A DNA stretch of 64,000 nt from Nitratiruptor sp. SB155-2 (GTDB lineage: Bacteria; Campylobacterota; Campylobacteria; Campylobacterales; Nitratiruptoraceae). This document shows positions 27,654 to 35,877 of the stretch, piece after piece. Where the stretch lies: the NCBI RefSeq assembly GCF_000010325.1, contig NC_009662.1, forward strand, positions 1,198,501 through 1,262,500, in the 5' to 3' direction. The position numbers and the translations under genes were made by a program. How positions within the stretch are numbered: position 1 is the stretch's first letter; each line of letters begins with the position of its first letter. A model generated the notes under the pieces. That model was not told the DNA's origin. It was given only the letters and a program-made list of their open reading frames with translations, and made no database searches.

Positions 27654-29006
27654 TTATTCATTCTTTTGTAATTGTTTTACTATCCAGTTGGTATTGATAA
27701 TATTGAAAACCTCATCATGATAGTCAACAGTTCCTTTGATAAAATGATCTTTTTGAGATAAAACGATATAAACATCATCTTTTGGTACTTGAATAATCTC
27801 GTCAATATTGCCTATAAGCAATGCAAAGTCAAACAGTTTTCCATCCAAATCTGTTTGTATTATAAGAATCAATCGTTCCCCTTTTTGAATTTCCCCTTTT
27901 TCACTTGCCAAATATTCTAAGTCAAAAAGAAGATAACTTCTTGAATCTATAGCAACAATTCCTTCAATGCCCTCTTTATGTTCTAAAGATCTTGTAATGT
28001 GAACATCCTGCTCTTCATGGATACCCTTTATATATTCCATTTTTATAGCAAAACGATCTCCATCCACTCTAACAATTAAAAACTCTTCATATTCAGTTGT
28101 TCCCCTTGAAACTTCATCCTTATTATTTGATGTAATGCCATATTCTTCAATAAGTTTTTCCAAGTATTTATTGTCAATAATAGAAATAATTTGGTTGTGA
28201 TAGATAAAGAAACGATTTAGAATCTCCTCACCCCTTGCAATATTGATATGTTCTGTTTGTATATTAACAATATTAAGAATTTTTCCAACTGATAATCCCA
28301 GGTGAAGATTCTCTTTTTTTAAGATAAAAATATTTTCACCTAGTTGTTTATCAACATGTAACAGTTTTCCTAAATTGACAATGTGCAATAATCTATTTTT
28401 AACTAAATAAACTCCTTCAATAAACTCCTCTTTTGGAATATAAACCCCTTTTTTTGCATCCTCAAAGACTTCAACAAATTGTACGATAGAAGCATCAATG
28501 GCAAATATCTCTTTCCCAAGTTTAAATAGAATCAAACTTATCTCATCTTGTGTTGTTTCAACTACACTTTGTAAAAGTTTGTCTTTTTGTTTTTGAAATG
28601 TTGGTTTAATAGTTGGAACATCTACATTACTATAAAAAAAATCCTCTTTTAAAATTTCCACGACTTCTTCATCTAGATTGATTACCTCGATTTTGTCATT
28701 ATTATATTTAATATGCTCAATCTCTTCTATCTTATGTATTTCATCTATAAGAATCGCAAAGTCTTTATCTTTAATGCTCAAGATAATAGCACTTTTATTC
28801 TTTATATCGCCACATTCCCCAAGTTTCAAAATTTTTTTGAGACAAACTAAAAAATAGATATCACCATTTTGTTTAATTTCTCCTACTATATACTCGGGCA
28901 TAAATTCTACATCATACACTTTTTCTACATCAACTATCCATTTTACATTGTCTACATTGACACCAAATATAGAATCGTTAACTTTAAATGTACATACCGA
29001 AACCAT
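27654..29006 (-). CDS. Protein of three tandem CheW-like domains
   Basis: The 450-residue protein has no membrane segment. It reads as three CheW-like folds: about 1-125 (VCTFKVNDSIFGVNVDNVKW, YFLVCLKKILKL), 155-290 (ILFKLGKEIFAIDASIVQFV, LLHIVNLGKLL) and 306-448 (FLIVRVDGDRFAIKMEYIKG, YLLFDLEYLA). CheW couples chemoreceptors to the kinase CheA. The usual consensus in the third strand is weak in all three copies, so partner specificity probably differs. Its ATG overlaps the stop of the double-MCP gene as TAATG, so the two products are likely made together. Lys/Ile/Glu-rich AT-biased codons set it apart from neighbouring genes. No CheA, CheR or CheB is in the window. Confidence 0.85.
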   Translation of the reverse strand: MVSVCTFKVNDSIFGVNVDNVKWIVDVEKVYDVEFMPEYIVGEIKQNGDIYFLVCLKKILKLGECGDIKNKSAIILSIKDKDFAILIDEIHKIEEIEHIKYNNDKIEVINLDEEVVEILKEDFFYSNVDVPTIKPTFQKQKDKLLQSVVETTQDEISLILFKLGKEIFAIDASIVQFVEVFEDAKKGVYIPKEEFIEGVYLVKNRLLHIVNLGKLLHVDKQLGENIFILKKENLHLGLSVGKILNIVNIQTEHINIARGEEILNRFFIYHNQIISIIDNKYLEKLIEEYGITSNNKDEVSRGTTEYEEFLIVRVDGDRFAIKMEYIKGIHEEQDVHITRSLEHKEGIEGIVAIDSRSYLLFDLEYLASEKGEIQKGERLILIIQTDLDGKLFDFALLIGNIDEIIQVPKDDVYIVLSQKDHFIKGTVDYHDEVFNIINTNWIVKQLQKNE

Positions 29007-30886
29007 TACTCTTCTCCAGACAATACTGATGCAATCTCAAAAAGTTTTGCAGAGAGCTCTTTCATATCCCGACTAATCTTTAAGATAATATTTGCCGCTT
29101 CTCTCGACTCTGAAGCATTTTTGTGAGAAATATTTGCCGCTTCTAAAATCTGTTCTGCAGCAATTTTACTCTGTTCGAGAGCTTGAAAAATATGTTCAAC
29201 TCGTGTCACACCTTTTTCCACAGCTTCTAAAACTTTGATGAGGTTCTCTTTATTATTAGCAAGCTCATACTCTATACGATCTAGTTTCTCATTTTCTGCT
29301 CGCTGAGTCAAAATGATATTATTGACTAACACATTGATTTGATCATTCTCCTCTTTTACTTTATTAATTGTCTTGATAACTTTATCTAGATTCTCTTCTG
29401 AACTATTCGCAAGCTCTTTTATATCGCGGCTAACTTCACTAAAACCATTGCCAAATTCACCTGCTCGTATCGCCTCTACCGAACCATTGATAGAAAGGGC
29501 AGAAATTTGAACAATGGAGAGCTCAATTTTACGAATCATATCGTTAAGTGCATTGATTTTTGAATTAATAAAATCGAGAGCTGGTATTACATCTTCAGAT
29601 GATTTGGTATTCTCTAATGCCATAGATTTTATTTTTTTAAGATCTTGTATAACACCTTCAAATATTTGATCGATTTTTTTGATGTTTTCAAAAAGTTCAT
29701 GTAACAAATCTTTTGCACGGGCTGCTTCTTGCAACGTTTGATGTGCCACTTGTTCCGCTTTTTTAGCATCTTCTTTAGCAATATTGGCTGCCTCTTCTAT
29801 CTGTTCTAAAGCTTCAACAGTCTGTTCCATCGAACGTTCAATCTCCTCATTGGTACTTGTGAGCTCTTCTGAAGCAGAAGCCAACTCATCCACAACAGCT
29901 TTTTTATCGTTTCCTTCCAACTTATCGACAAGATTCTTGATCATTTTCGCTGCAACTTCTGCTTGTGCAAAGGCTTCAACCTGCTGTGAGATTGTATTAG
30001 TGATCTCACTGACTGCACTAGCACTCTCTTCAGCAGCACTAGCAATAATTTCCGCACTTCTATGTAGAGCATTTACCTCTTTTGCCGTTCGTTTCACTGC
30101 ATCCACAACAGTTAATGTCAGTTTGTTTGATTCTTGAATTAGATTCATGATATAGTGCATATTATTTGAGCTGTCAAGAGCAATTTTTTCCGCTTCCTGC
30201 ATCGAAGTATGGAGTTTATTCATCACATCTTTTGCTACGCCAATCTTTTCTTGCGTTATTTGAACAATATCTTTAATGTTAACAACGTATCTATTGGATT
30301 TTGATGCAATCTGACGGATTTCAGAAGCCATAATGGTGAAGCTTTTTCCTTTTTCTTTTGCCCTTGCAGCTTCTATCGCTGCATTAAGAGCTAACAAAGA
30401 GGTTTTTTTCGCAAGTTTTGTAATCAAGTTAACTGCATTATCTATCTCTTTAGATGAATCATATAATATATTTGCTTTATTGGCTATCTCTTCAGCTAAA
30501 CCTGCCGTAACACGCATTTTTTCTTTATCTTCCAATATACTTTGATTTGCACCCTTTATGAGTTCCATAAATTTTTCAGAAATATCTAAAATAAGATTGC
30601 TATCATTTTCTAATATTTGTGCGTTTTTATTAATCTCATCTATTGCACTTAGACTCTCCTCAGCCGCCCCTGCATTCTCTTCTGCTGCTGCGGCAATTTG
30701 TTCCATCGTCCCTTTTATCTCTTCGATAGCTGCTAAACCATCTGCAGTTCTCTCATTTAGTTTTTGTGCTATCTCTTCAATACTTGCAGTATTCAGATCC
30801 AAATCTAAACCATGCTTATCACTTTTTTGAGTATTTTTCTCTTCAACAGACATCTGTTTGTCTAAGTGTTTTTTGATAAAACCCAT
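29006..30886 (-). CDS. Soluble protein with two tandem MCP signalling hairpins
   Basis: The 626-residue protein lacks signal peptide, membrane helices and any recognisable sensor or HAMP domain. It is almost wholly coiled coil. Two receptor tips are visible. Tip 1, about residues 160-198, reads TSLLALNAAIEAARAKEKGK then FTIMASEIRQIASKSN. Tip 2, about 459-497, is degenerate but clear: ISALSINGSVEAIRAGEFGN then GFSEVSRDIKELANSS. Matching coiled-coil arms flank each tip (61-85 with 279-302; 334-370 with 564-605). Tips of this kind bind CheW and CheA. The gene has a strong AAAGGAG and lies 18 bp after the PAS-GGDEF-EAL gene, coupled to the triple-CheW gene. How it senses anything is unknown. A scaffold or cytoplasmic signalling role is inferred. 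Confidence 0.88.
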   Translation of the reverse strand: MGFIKKHLDKQMSVEEKNTQKSDKHGLDLDLNTASIEEIAQKLNERTADGLAAIEEIKGTMEQIAAAAEENAGAAEESLSAIDEINKNAQILENDSNLILDISEKFMELIKGANQSILEDKEKMRVTAGLAEEIANKANILYDSSKEIDNAVNLITKLAKKTSLLALNAAIEAARAKEKGKSFTIMASEIRQIASKSNRYVVNIKDIVQITQEKIGVAKDVMNKLHTSMQEAEKIALDSSNNMHYIMNLIQESNKLTLTVVDAVKRTAKEVNALHRSAEIIASAAEESASAVSEITNTISQQVEAFAQAEVAAKMIKNLVDKLEGNDKKAVVDELASASEELTSTNEEIERSMEQTVEALEQIEEAANIAKEDAKKAEQVAHQTLQEAARAKDLLHELFENIKKIDQIFEGVIQDLKKIKSMALENTKSSEDVIPALDFINSKINALNDMIRKIELSIVQISALSINGSVEAIRAGEFGNGFSEVSRDIKELANSSEENLDKVIKTINKVKEENDQINVLVNNIILTQRAENEKLDRIEYELANNKENLIKVLEAVEKGVTRVEHIFQALEQSKIAAEQILEAANISHKNASESREAANIILKISRDMKELSAKLFEIASVLSGEE

Positions 30887-30904
30887 TTACGCTCCTTTAA
30901 TAAA

Positions 30905-32592
30905 TTAATGTATTTCAGGCCGTCCAAAATAGAATCCTTGAAAAATGTCTACTCCAATTTCTTCAAGAATTTGCAACTGCTCTCTTGTCTCAACGCCTTC
31001 TGCAACAACTTTTAAATCAAAAATGTGACCAATTTTTGTTATTGCTTCAACTATTGCATAATCATTAGAATTATCGACAACATTTTTTACAAATATTTTA
31101 TCGATCTTAAGTTCAGCCAATGGTAATGTTTTCAAATACTCAAAGGAAGAAAAACCTGTACCAAAATCATCGATACTAAACGAAATACCGATATTTTTCA
31201 ATTGTTTTATTTTGCTAATAGCTTCATCTATATTTTCCAGCAATATATTTTCTGTTATTTCAAAGATGAGATTATTAGGATTTATGTTATATTTATTTAT
31301 TATGTTTATAACTCTTTTAACAAATAAATCATCTTCAAACTGTTTAGGACTAATATTGACAGAAATTTTTTCATTATATTTTTGAAGATACGAACAGACT
31401 TTCTGTAATATATATGAACCAATTTCTATGATCAAACCATTCTCTTCGGCTATAGGAATGAATTTATCTGGAGGAATAATCTGTCCATTTAGTTCCCATC
31501 GAACAAGAGCCTCATATCCTACAACAACAGGAGTTTGATTTTCTAATCGCACCTTTTTTTGAAAAGCTAAAAAGAACTGATCGTTTTTAAGCCCCTCTTT
31601 GATTTTTTCTTTTATTTTGCTTTTTTCTTTCAATGTTTTAAAATATTTGGAATTAAAAAAAATAATACGACTTTTTCGATTCTCTTTGGCATTATATAAT
31701 GCAATATCTGCTTGTCGCAACAATAATGCAATATCCAAATTTGGTTCAATCAGTGCAATGCCAATACTAATTGTGATATTAATTTCTTGATCATCAATCA
31801 CATACAGTTTTTCCAACTCTTTTTTTAATCGCCCAGCGAAACTAGAACTAAAAATGCGGACTTTTTCTCTATCTTTTTCTTTTAAATCACAAAAAAGAAG
31901 AAATTCATCACCTCCGACTCTTGCTATCAAAGACTCTTTTCGAACAGTAGTTTTTAGTCTCTTGGCAATCTCTTTTAAAAGAAGATCTCCCACTTCATAT
32001 CCACGAATCTCATTGATCTCTCTAAAATTATCAATATCAATAAAAAAAAGTGCACCATATAAAGAATGGGTTGAATAATAAGGAAAGACTTCTTGAATAA
32101 ATTCCAAAAAATACTTTCTATTATAAAGACCTGTTAAAAAATCATAATTGGATAGAAAATCGATCATTTTATCTTTTTCAACAATTTCAGAAATATCGAA
32201 AATGGCAACCATGCGTAAAGGTGTATCCCAAAGCTGAATACTTGTACCTTTAACCAAAATCCAAGCACTTGTACCATCTCTTTTTTTAACCTTTACTTTG
32301 TAGGGTTTTTTATATTTTTTTTTATATTATTTTGAACAGTTTTTTTACAATTTGCAGCAACAAAATCATAGATACTTTTACCAACAAGCTCTTTTTTACT
32401 ATATCCCACTATATTAGCGGCACTGCTATTGGCATATAAAATCATTCCACCGATTTCTATGAAAATAATTCCTTCGAATATATTTTCGAAGAAATTGGCG
32501 ATATACTCTTGAAGTTGCTGATCGATAGTTTGCAACGTATTCAAATCCTTAAATAAAATATTTTCATTCATAAACATAAATGAAAAAATCAT
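30905..32592 (-). pseudogene. PAS-GGDEF-EAL cyclic-di-GMP enzyme, frameshifted in the PAS domain
   Basis: The first frame (32592 to stop 32293) carries an N-terminal helix and half a PAS domain (NIFEGIIFIEIGGMILYANS, IVGYSKKELVGKSIYDF). One extra A in the six-A run at 32306-32311 continues into KPYKVKVKKRDGTSAWILVK and the rest of the PAS, giving 562 residues. GGDEF follows (LYNRKYFLEF, IARVGGDEFLLF), without the RxxD inhibitory site. The EAL domain is complete (GYEALVRW, NISPKQFED, FEITENIL, DDFGTGFSSFEYLK, VVAEGVET, QGFYFGRP). Both catalytic motifs look active, so the restored protein could make and degrade cyclic-di-GMP. It is first in the AT-rich signalling operon. Confidence 0.82.
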
Positions 32593-32704
32593 AACTAAAC
32601 TACCTTAAAATCTCTTTACTAAATTTAAATATTGGGATTGTATCAAAGACATTTATCAAAAACCGTTCATTTTTTAAACAAAATCTAAAGAAGTAATGAA
32701 GAGA

Positions 32705-32721
32705 GTCCTCTAAGAGAGGAC
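32705..32721 (-). terminator. Candidate terminator downstream of the acidic unknown gene
   Basis: Six-bp stem GTCCTC / GAGGAC with a five-base loop, 32 bases past the stop at 32753 and followed on the minus strand by a T-rich stretch. It lies in the 160-bp gap before the signalling operon, which otherwise holds only AT-rich sequence. Confidence 0.45.
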
Positions 32722-32752
32722 ATGAAGAATTTTATATATAAAGTATATAGCA

Positions 32753-33436
32753 CTAATTCAATTCAAAATCGTCCACTATCATATCCGTTCCACTCAGCAT
32801 TCTTCCTCCATAATCGATTTTTTGCAACACTTTAATATCGCCGACTGGATCTTTCTTCACTATATACAGCTGTCCATAACTCTGGACAGGATGGAAAACA
32901 AAATCTTGCAATTGCACAGGCGCATCGTCTACTTTTAATCTTTCAGGAAGAAGGGTATCGCATACGACATCGAGATAACCCTCCCGTAAAATGTCGTATT
33001 GATCAAAAAGAAGTGAACAATCCACGTATCCAAATTCTACCTCATTGGGCTGTGCGCTCTCCACATCCACTTCCAAATCCCATCGTCCATCACCCTCTTG
33101 GGCGACAACGAAAAAGATATCACCAACCTCTGCTTCTTGGATGGAAGAGACAAGATCGACTACACTCTCATTTTTCAGTGTCACATCGTCGGTGTAGTAC
33201 GTTTTCGAATTGATCTCTATGGAAGATTCGTCCGGATCGGCGCAATGTATCTCCTGGGGTGGTTCGAGGATGTCCGCTTCTGAACTCTCTACATATTCTC
33301 TGGCAATTTCAAAAAGCTCTTTGACATCTTCTGCGGACTCCAAATCAAACTCATCCCACTCCATACCTTCCATTTCAAGTCGTGACAAATTATATATTTT
33401 TACAATTTTTGCTTTTCCTGCGACTGATACGTTCAT
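32753..33436 (-). CDS. Acidic cytoplasmic protein of unknown function, in the fliK-flhX operon
   Basis: I do not recognise this 227-residue protein. It is rich in Asp and Glu, has no signal peptide or membrane helix, and looks beta-rich (GDIFFVVAQEGDGRWDLEVD, GQLYIVKKDPVGDIKVLQ). The N-terminal 60 residues are helical and very acidic (EMEGMEWDEFDLESAEDVKE). It overlaps flhX by four bases (ATGA) and closes the run mtnN-ttcA-fliK-flhX, so a flagellar or secretion-linked role is the first guess from context only. Confidence 0.75.
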   Translation of the reverse strand: MNVSVAGKAKIVKIYNLSRLEMEGMEWDEFDLESAEDVKELFEIAREYVESSEADILEPPQEIHCADPDESSIEINSKTYYTDDVTLKNESVVDLVSSIQEAEVGDIFFVVAQEGDGRWDLEVDVESAQPNEVEFGYVDCSLLFDQYDILREGYLDVVCDTLLPERLKVDDAPVQLQDFVFHPVQSYGQLYIVKKDPVGDIKVLQKIDYGGRMLSGTDMIVDDFELN

Positions 33437-33690
33437 CTTCTCTCCTTTTTCTTTCGATAAATATAGGCCAATAACTTGGCTACCGCCACATAGAGTTTCT
33501 GCGGTATCTCCTCATGTAACTCAACTTTTGAAAGAACCTCAACCAAATCGGGATCTTCATAGAGTTCAATACCGTATTCATGTGCCAGTTCGATTATTTT
33601 TTGTGCCCTGTACCCTTCACCTTTTGCAATAACCTTTGGCGCATTCGAACTTTTTTTCTCATATCGAAGCGCCACTGCCTTTTTTTTCAT
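33433..33690 (-). CDS. flhX: FlhB C-terminal-domain paralogue (FlhX-like)
   Basis: The 85-residue protein matches only the cytoplasmic C-terminal fragment of the flagellar export switch FlhB: VALRYEKKSSNAPKVIAKGE, then AHEYGIELYEDPDLVEVLSK and IPQKLYVAVAKLLAYIYR. It lacks the membrane part and the NPTH autocleavage site, starting just after it. A comparable FlhX (HP1575) in Helicobacter pylori can stand in for the cleaved FlhB tail. It overlaps fliK (ATGA) and the downstream unknown gene, so it is made with a hook-length protein it may contact. Confidence 0.88.
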   Translation of the reverse strand: MKKKAVALRYEKKSSNAPKVIAKGEGYRAQKIIELAHEYGIELYEDPDLVEVLSKVELHEEIPQKLYVAVAKLLAYIYRKKKERR

Positions 33691-35114
33691 ACTGAAATAT
33701 CGACTCCACCTGTTGTAGTATAACGCTTTTTTTCGTTCCCTTGTGATACAAAAGTCACAAAAACATCCTCAAAATCTTTCAAATCTTCTTTCAGCTCCGC
33801 AAGACCCTCTTTGAGTATTTCGCGAAAAAGAGTATCTTCTATAAAAAATTCCACTTTAAGACTATTATGTATCATCAAAAGATTCGCTTGCGCTTTGCCA
33901 ATATCTTCGAAATTGAGTTCTATCTGACAAAAGTAGTGCTGTTTATCTGCCCAAATGCGCAACGAACCTTCATTGAGGTCCTGCCAAACTACCGGCAGAT
34001 AGGCATATATCATGCCACTAACCAATGAATAGAGTTGAAAATTTTGGAGATGATTATAGAGCATCGATACTTTTTGATCATCTCCTAACGATTCTCGCAT
34101 TTGTGCCATCAGTGCTTTGAGGTCGTGGGTTATGGTCTCCTCAGCTTTCGTATGAAGAGTCTGAAGAGCCTGTTTCAGCAGAGTCTGCAAAGATTCACCC
34201 TTCGCATCTTTAAAAATAGATTTTATCTTTTCATCCAATATGGTTGCGTTGAGTAGATACTCTTTTATCTCTTTGGGATCCTTGAGCTCAAGCTCTTCTT
34301 GAACATTTTGCAAAAGGGCAAACTGTTTGACAATAGTATCGAGTTTCTTTTCCAAAAAAGTCCCGCTATTGAAAATCAGTTGCTGAAGATCTTCTCCCTC
34401 CATCCTCTCAAGCTGTTCGGCCGGTAGAAAAATATCATTGATCTGCTCAAATCGTTGCACGAGTGTTTGCGCATCATTGGCACGTACTATAAAACGCAGA
34501 AGTGGAGTATCGGCATTTTTGAGTTGAGGGAGTTCCTTGATAGTTCGCAGAACTTCTGAAAGTTCGTTTTTTGCACCTGCTTCGATCAACTCTTTTGCCT
34601 GAGCAATGAGCATCTTGACATCTTGTGAGGAGGATAGGGATACGAAACTTTGTGGTTTGAGTGTTTGAATGATCTCTTTGTTCATCCGTTGCAGCTGTTC
34701 ATTGAGTCCTTTTTGGAGTAAAACCTGCATCGTTTTGTCATCTTTGCTTCCAAGAGCTATTCGCAGGGCGAATTGAAGATCTTTTGTCAGATCCAAAGAT
34801 TGCAGTTTTTTTTCAACTTTCTCTTTTTTGGTATCAAGGATTTCAAGAAGTTGGAGTTTTATCGCTTTTTCGCTGCCAGGCATTCCAAGAACTTTGAGAA
34901 GCAGCGTCGTATCTTTTTGCAAAGGAATCTCTGTTCGTATCTCAAGCTCTTGACCATTGATACGAACCAAAACGGAACCGCTTGGTAGCACGTCGACTAC
35001 CTCGGCTCGTACAGTTCCGTTGACTTTGAGATTGAGCGAGGCCTGCGGCAGTTTGAAAAATGTCTGTTCTTTGAGAACATTCTCCACATTGAGTGGAGGC
35101 AGATGGGGTTGCAT
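33687..35114 (-). CDS. fliK: FliK-like flagellar hook-length control protein
   Basis: The 475-residue protein opens with a beta-barrel-like stretch (KVNGTVRAEVVDVLPSGSVL, VRINGQELEIRTEIPLQKDT). A long, mostly helical middle follows, then a Flg_hook-like C-terminal domain (about 385-475: SLRIWADKQHYFCQIELNFE, KAQANLLMIHNSLKVEFFIE). FliK measures the hook and tells FlhB to switch export substrates. The match is by layout and by the overlapping FlhB-type gene rather than by a strong motif. The start is two bases past the ttcA stop. Confidence 0.72.
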   Translation of the reverse strand: MQPHLPPLNVENVLKEQTFFKLPQASLNLKVNGTVRAEVVDVLPSGSVLVRINGQELEIRTEIPLQKDTTLLLKVLGMPGSEKAIKLQLLEILDTKKEKVEKKLQSLDLTKDLQFALRIALGSKDDKTMQVLLQKGLNEQLQRMNKEIIQTLKPQSFVSLSSSQDVKMLIAQAKELIEAGAKNELSEVLRTIKELPQLKNADTPLLRFIVRANDAQTLVQRFEQINDIFLPAEQLERMEGEDLQQLIFNSGTFLEKKLDTIVKQFALLQNVQEELELKDPKEIKEYLLNATILDEKIKSIFKDAKGESLQTLLKQALQTLHTKAEETITHDLKALMAQMRESLGDDQKVSMLYNHLQNFQLYSLVSGMIYAYLPVVWQDLNEGSLRIWADKQHYFCQIELNFEDIGKAQANLLMIHNSLKVEFFIEDTLFREILKEGLAELKEDLKDFEDVFVTFVSQGNEKKRYTTTGGVDISV

Positions 35115-35115
35115 A

Positions 35116-35877
35116 TCAGACCTTCAGACGCTCTTTATCGAAAAAAGTATCGTCATGAATATGACGAAATGAGGCTTTGATATATTTTACCACATCACGA
35201 AATCGACCCTCTAACTCTGAAACAAATGCTTTCATATTTTCACGAACATAAGGCTCTTTGATATCAAATCGCATGGCAGGACACATCTCATCCCCAATGG
35301 CCATAAAACCGTTACGCTCTACAAATCCTCGAAGCTGTTTTTCACGGGTCTCGATCAATGGTCGAATGACATAGAGTCCTTTTGAGCTCTTGTAGATTGG
35401 AGGCATCGAACGCATCGCCCCGTTATAGAACATATTCATAAAAAAACTCTCGATCGCATCATCGAGATGGTGGCCAAGAGCCAGTTTGTTAAAGCCGTTT
35501 TGCAACGCATAGGTGTATAAAGCACCCCGCCTCATTCTCGAAAAGAAACTGCAATAGGATGAGTTGGTTCGGATCTTCTCTTTGGCTAGATCAAAAATCT
35601 CCGTCTCATACACTGTATGCTCGATTCCGTACTCTTCGCAGTGCTTCGTTAAAAAGTCATAATTTTCCCCCATGCCATAGCTGATCGTCACAGCTTTGAA
35701 GGTAAAATCATAGGGTGCCACTCTTTGGATATGTTTGAGGGCATGCACAAGCGTCAAAGAGTCTTTGCCTCCGCTCAGACCCACTAAGACTCTATCGCCC
35801 TCTTTGAGTAGTTCAAACTCCACATTCGTCCGAGCAATCTGTTTGATCAGCTTTTTCGTAAATTCTGCCCGCTTCAT
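35116..35877 (-). CDS. ttcA: TtcA-like PP-loop tRNA thiolation protein with altered cysteine motif
   Basis: TtcA makes 2-thiocytidine 32 in tRNA using ATP and a 4Fe-4S cluster. The 253-residue protein has the PP-loop VLVGLSGGKDSLTLVHAL, LALGHHLDDAIESFFMNMFY and SMPPIYKSSKGLYVIRPLIE. In E. coli TtcA two cluster Cys lie in CSLCSRLRRG; here the stretch reads CSFFSRMRRG, so the second Cys is missing. The later Cys appears to be in GDEMCPAMRF. It may be a family variant with another sulfur-handling mode. It overlaps mtnN by four bases. Confidence 0.82.
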   Translation of the reverse strand: MKRAEFTKKLIKQIARTNVEFELLKEGDRVLVGLSGGKDSLTLVHALKHIQRVAPYDFTFKAVTISYGMGENYDFLTKHCEEYGIEHTVYETEIFDLAKEKIRTNSSYCSFFSRMRRGALYTYALQNGFNKLALGHHLDDAIESFFMNMFYNGAMRSMPPIYKSSKGLYVIRPLIETREKQLRGFVERNGFMAIGDEMCPAMRFDIKEPYVRENMKAFVSELEGRFRDVVKYIKASFRHIHDDTFFDKERLKV

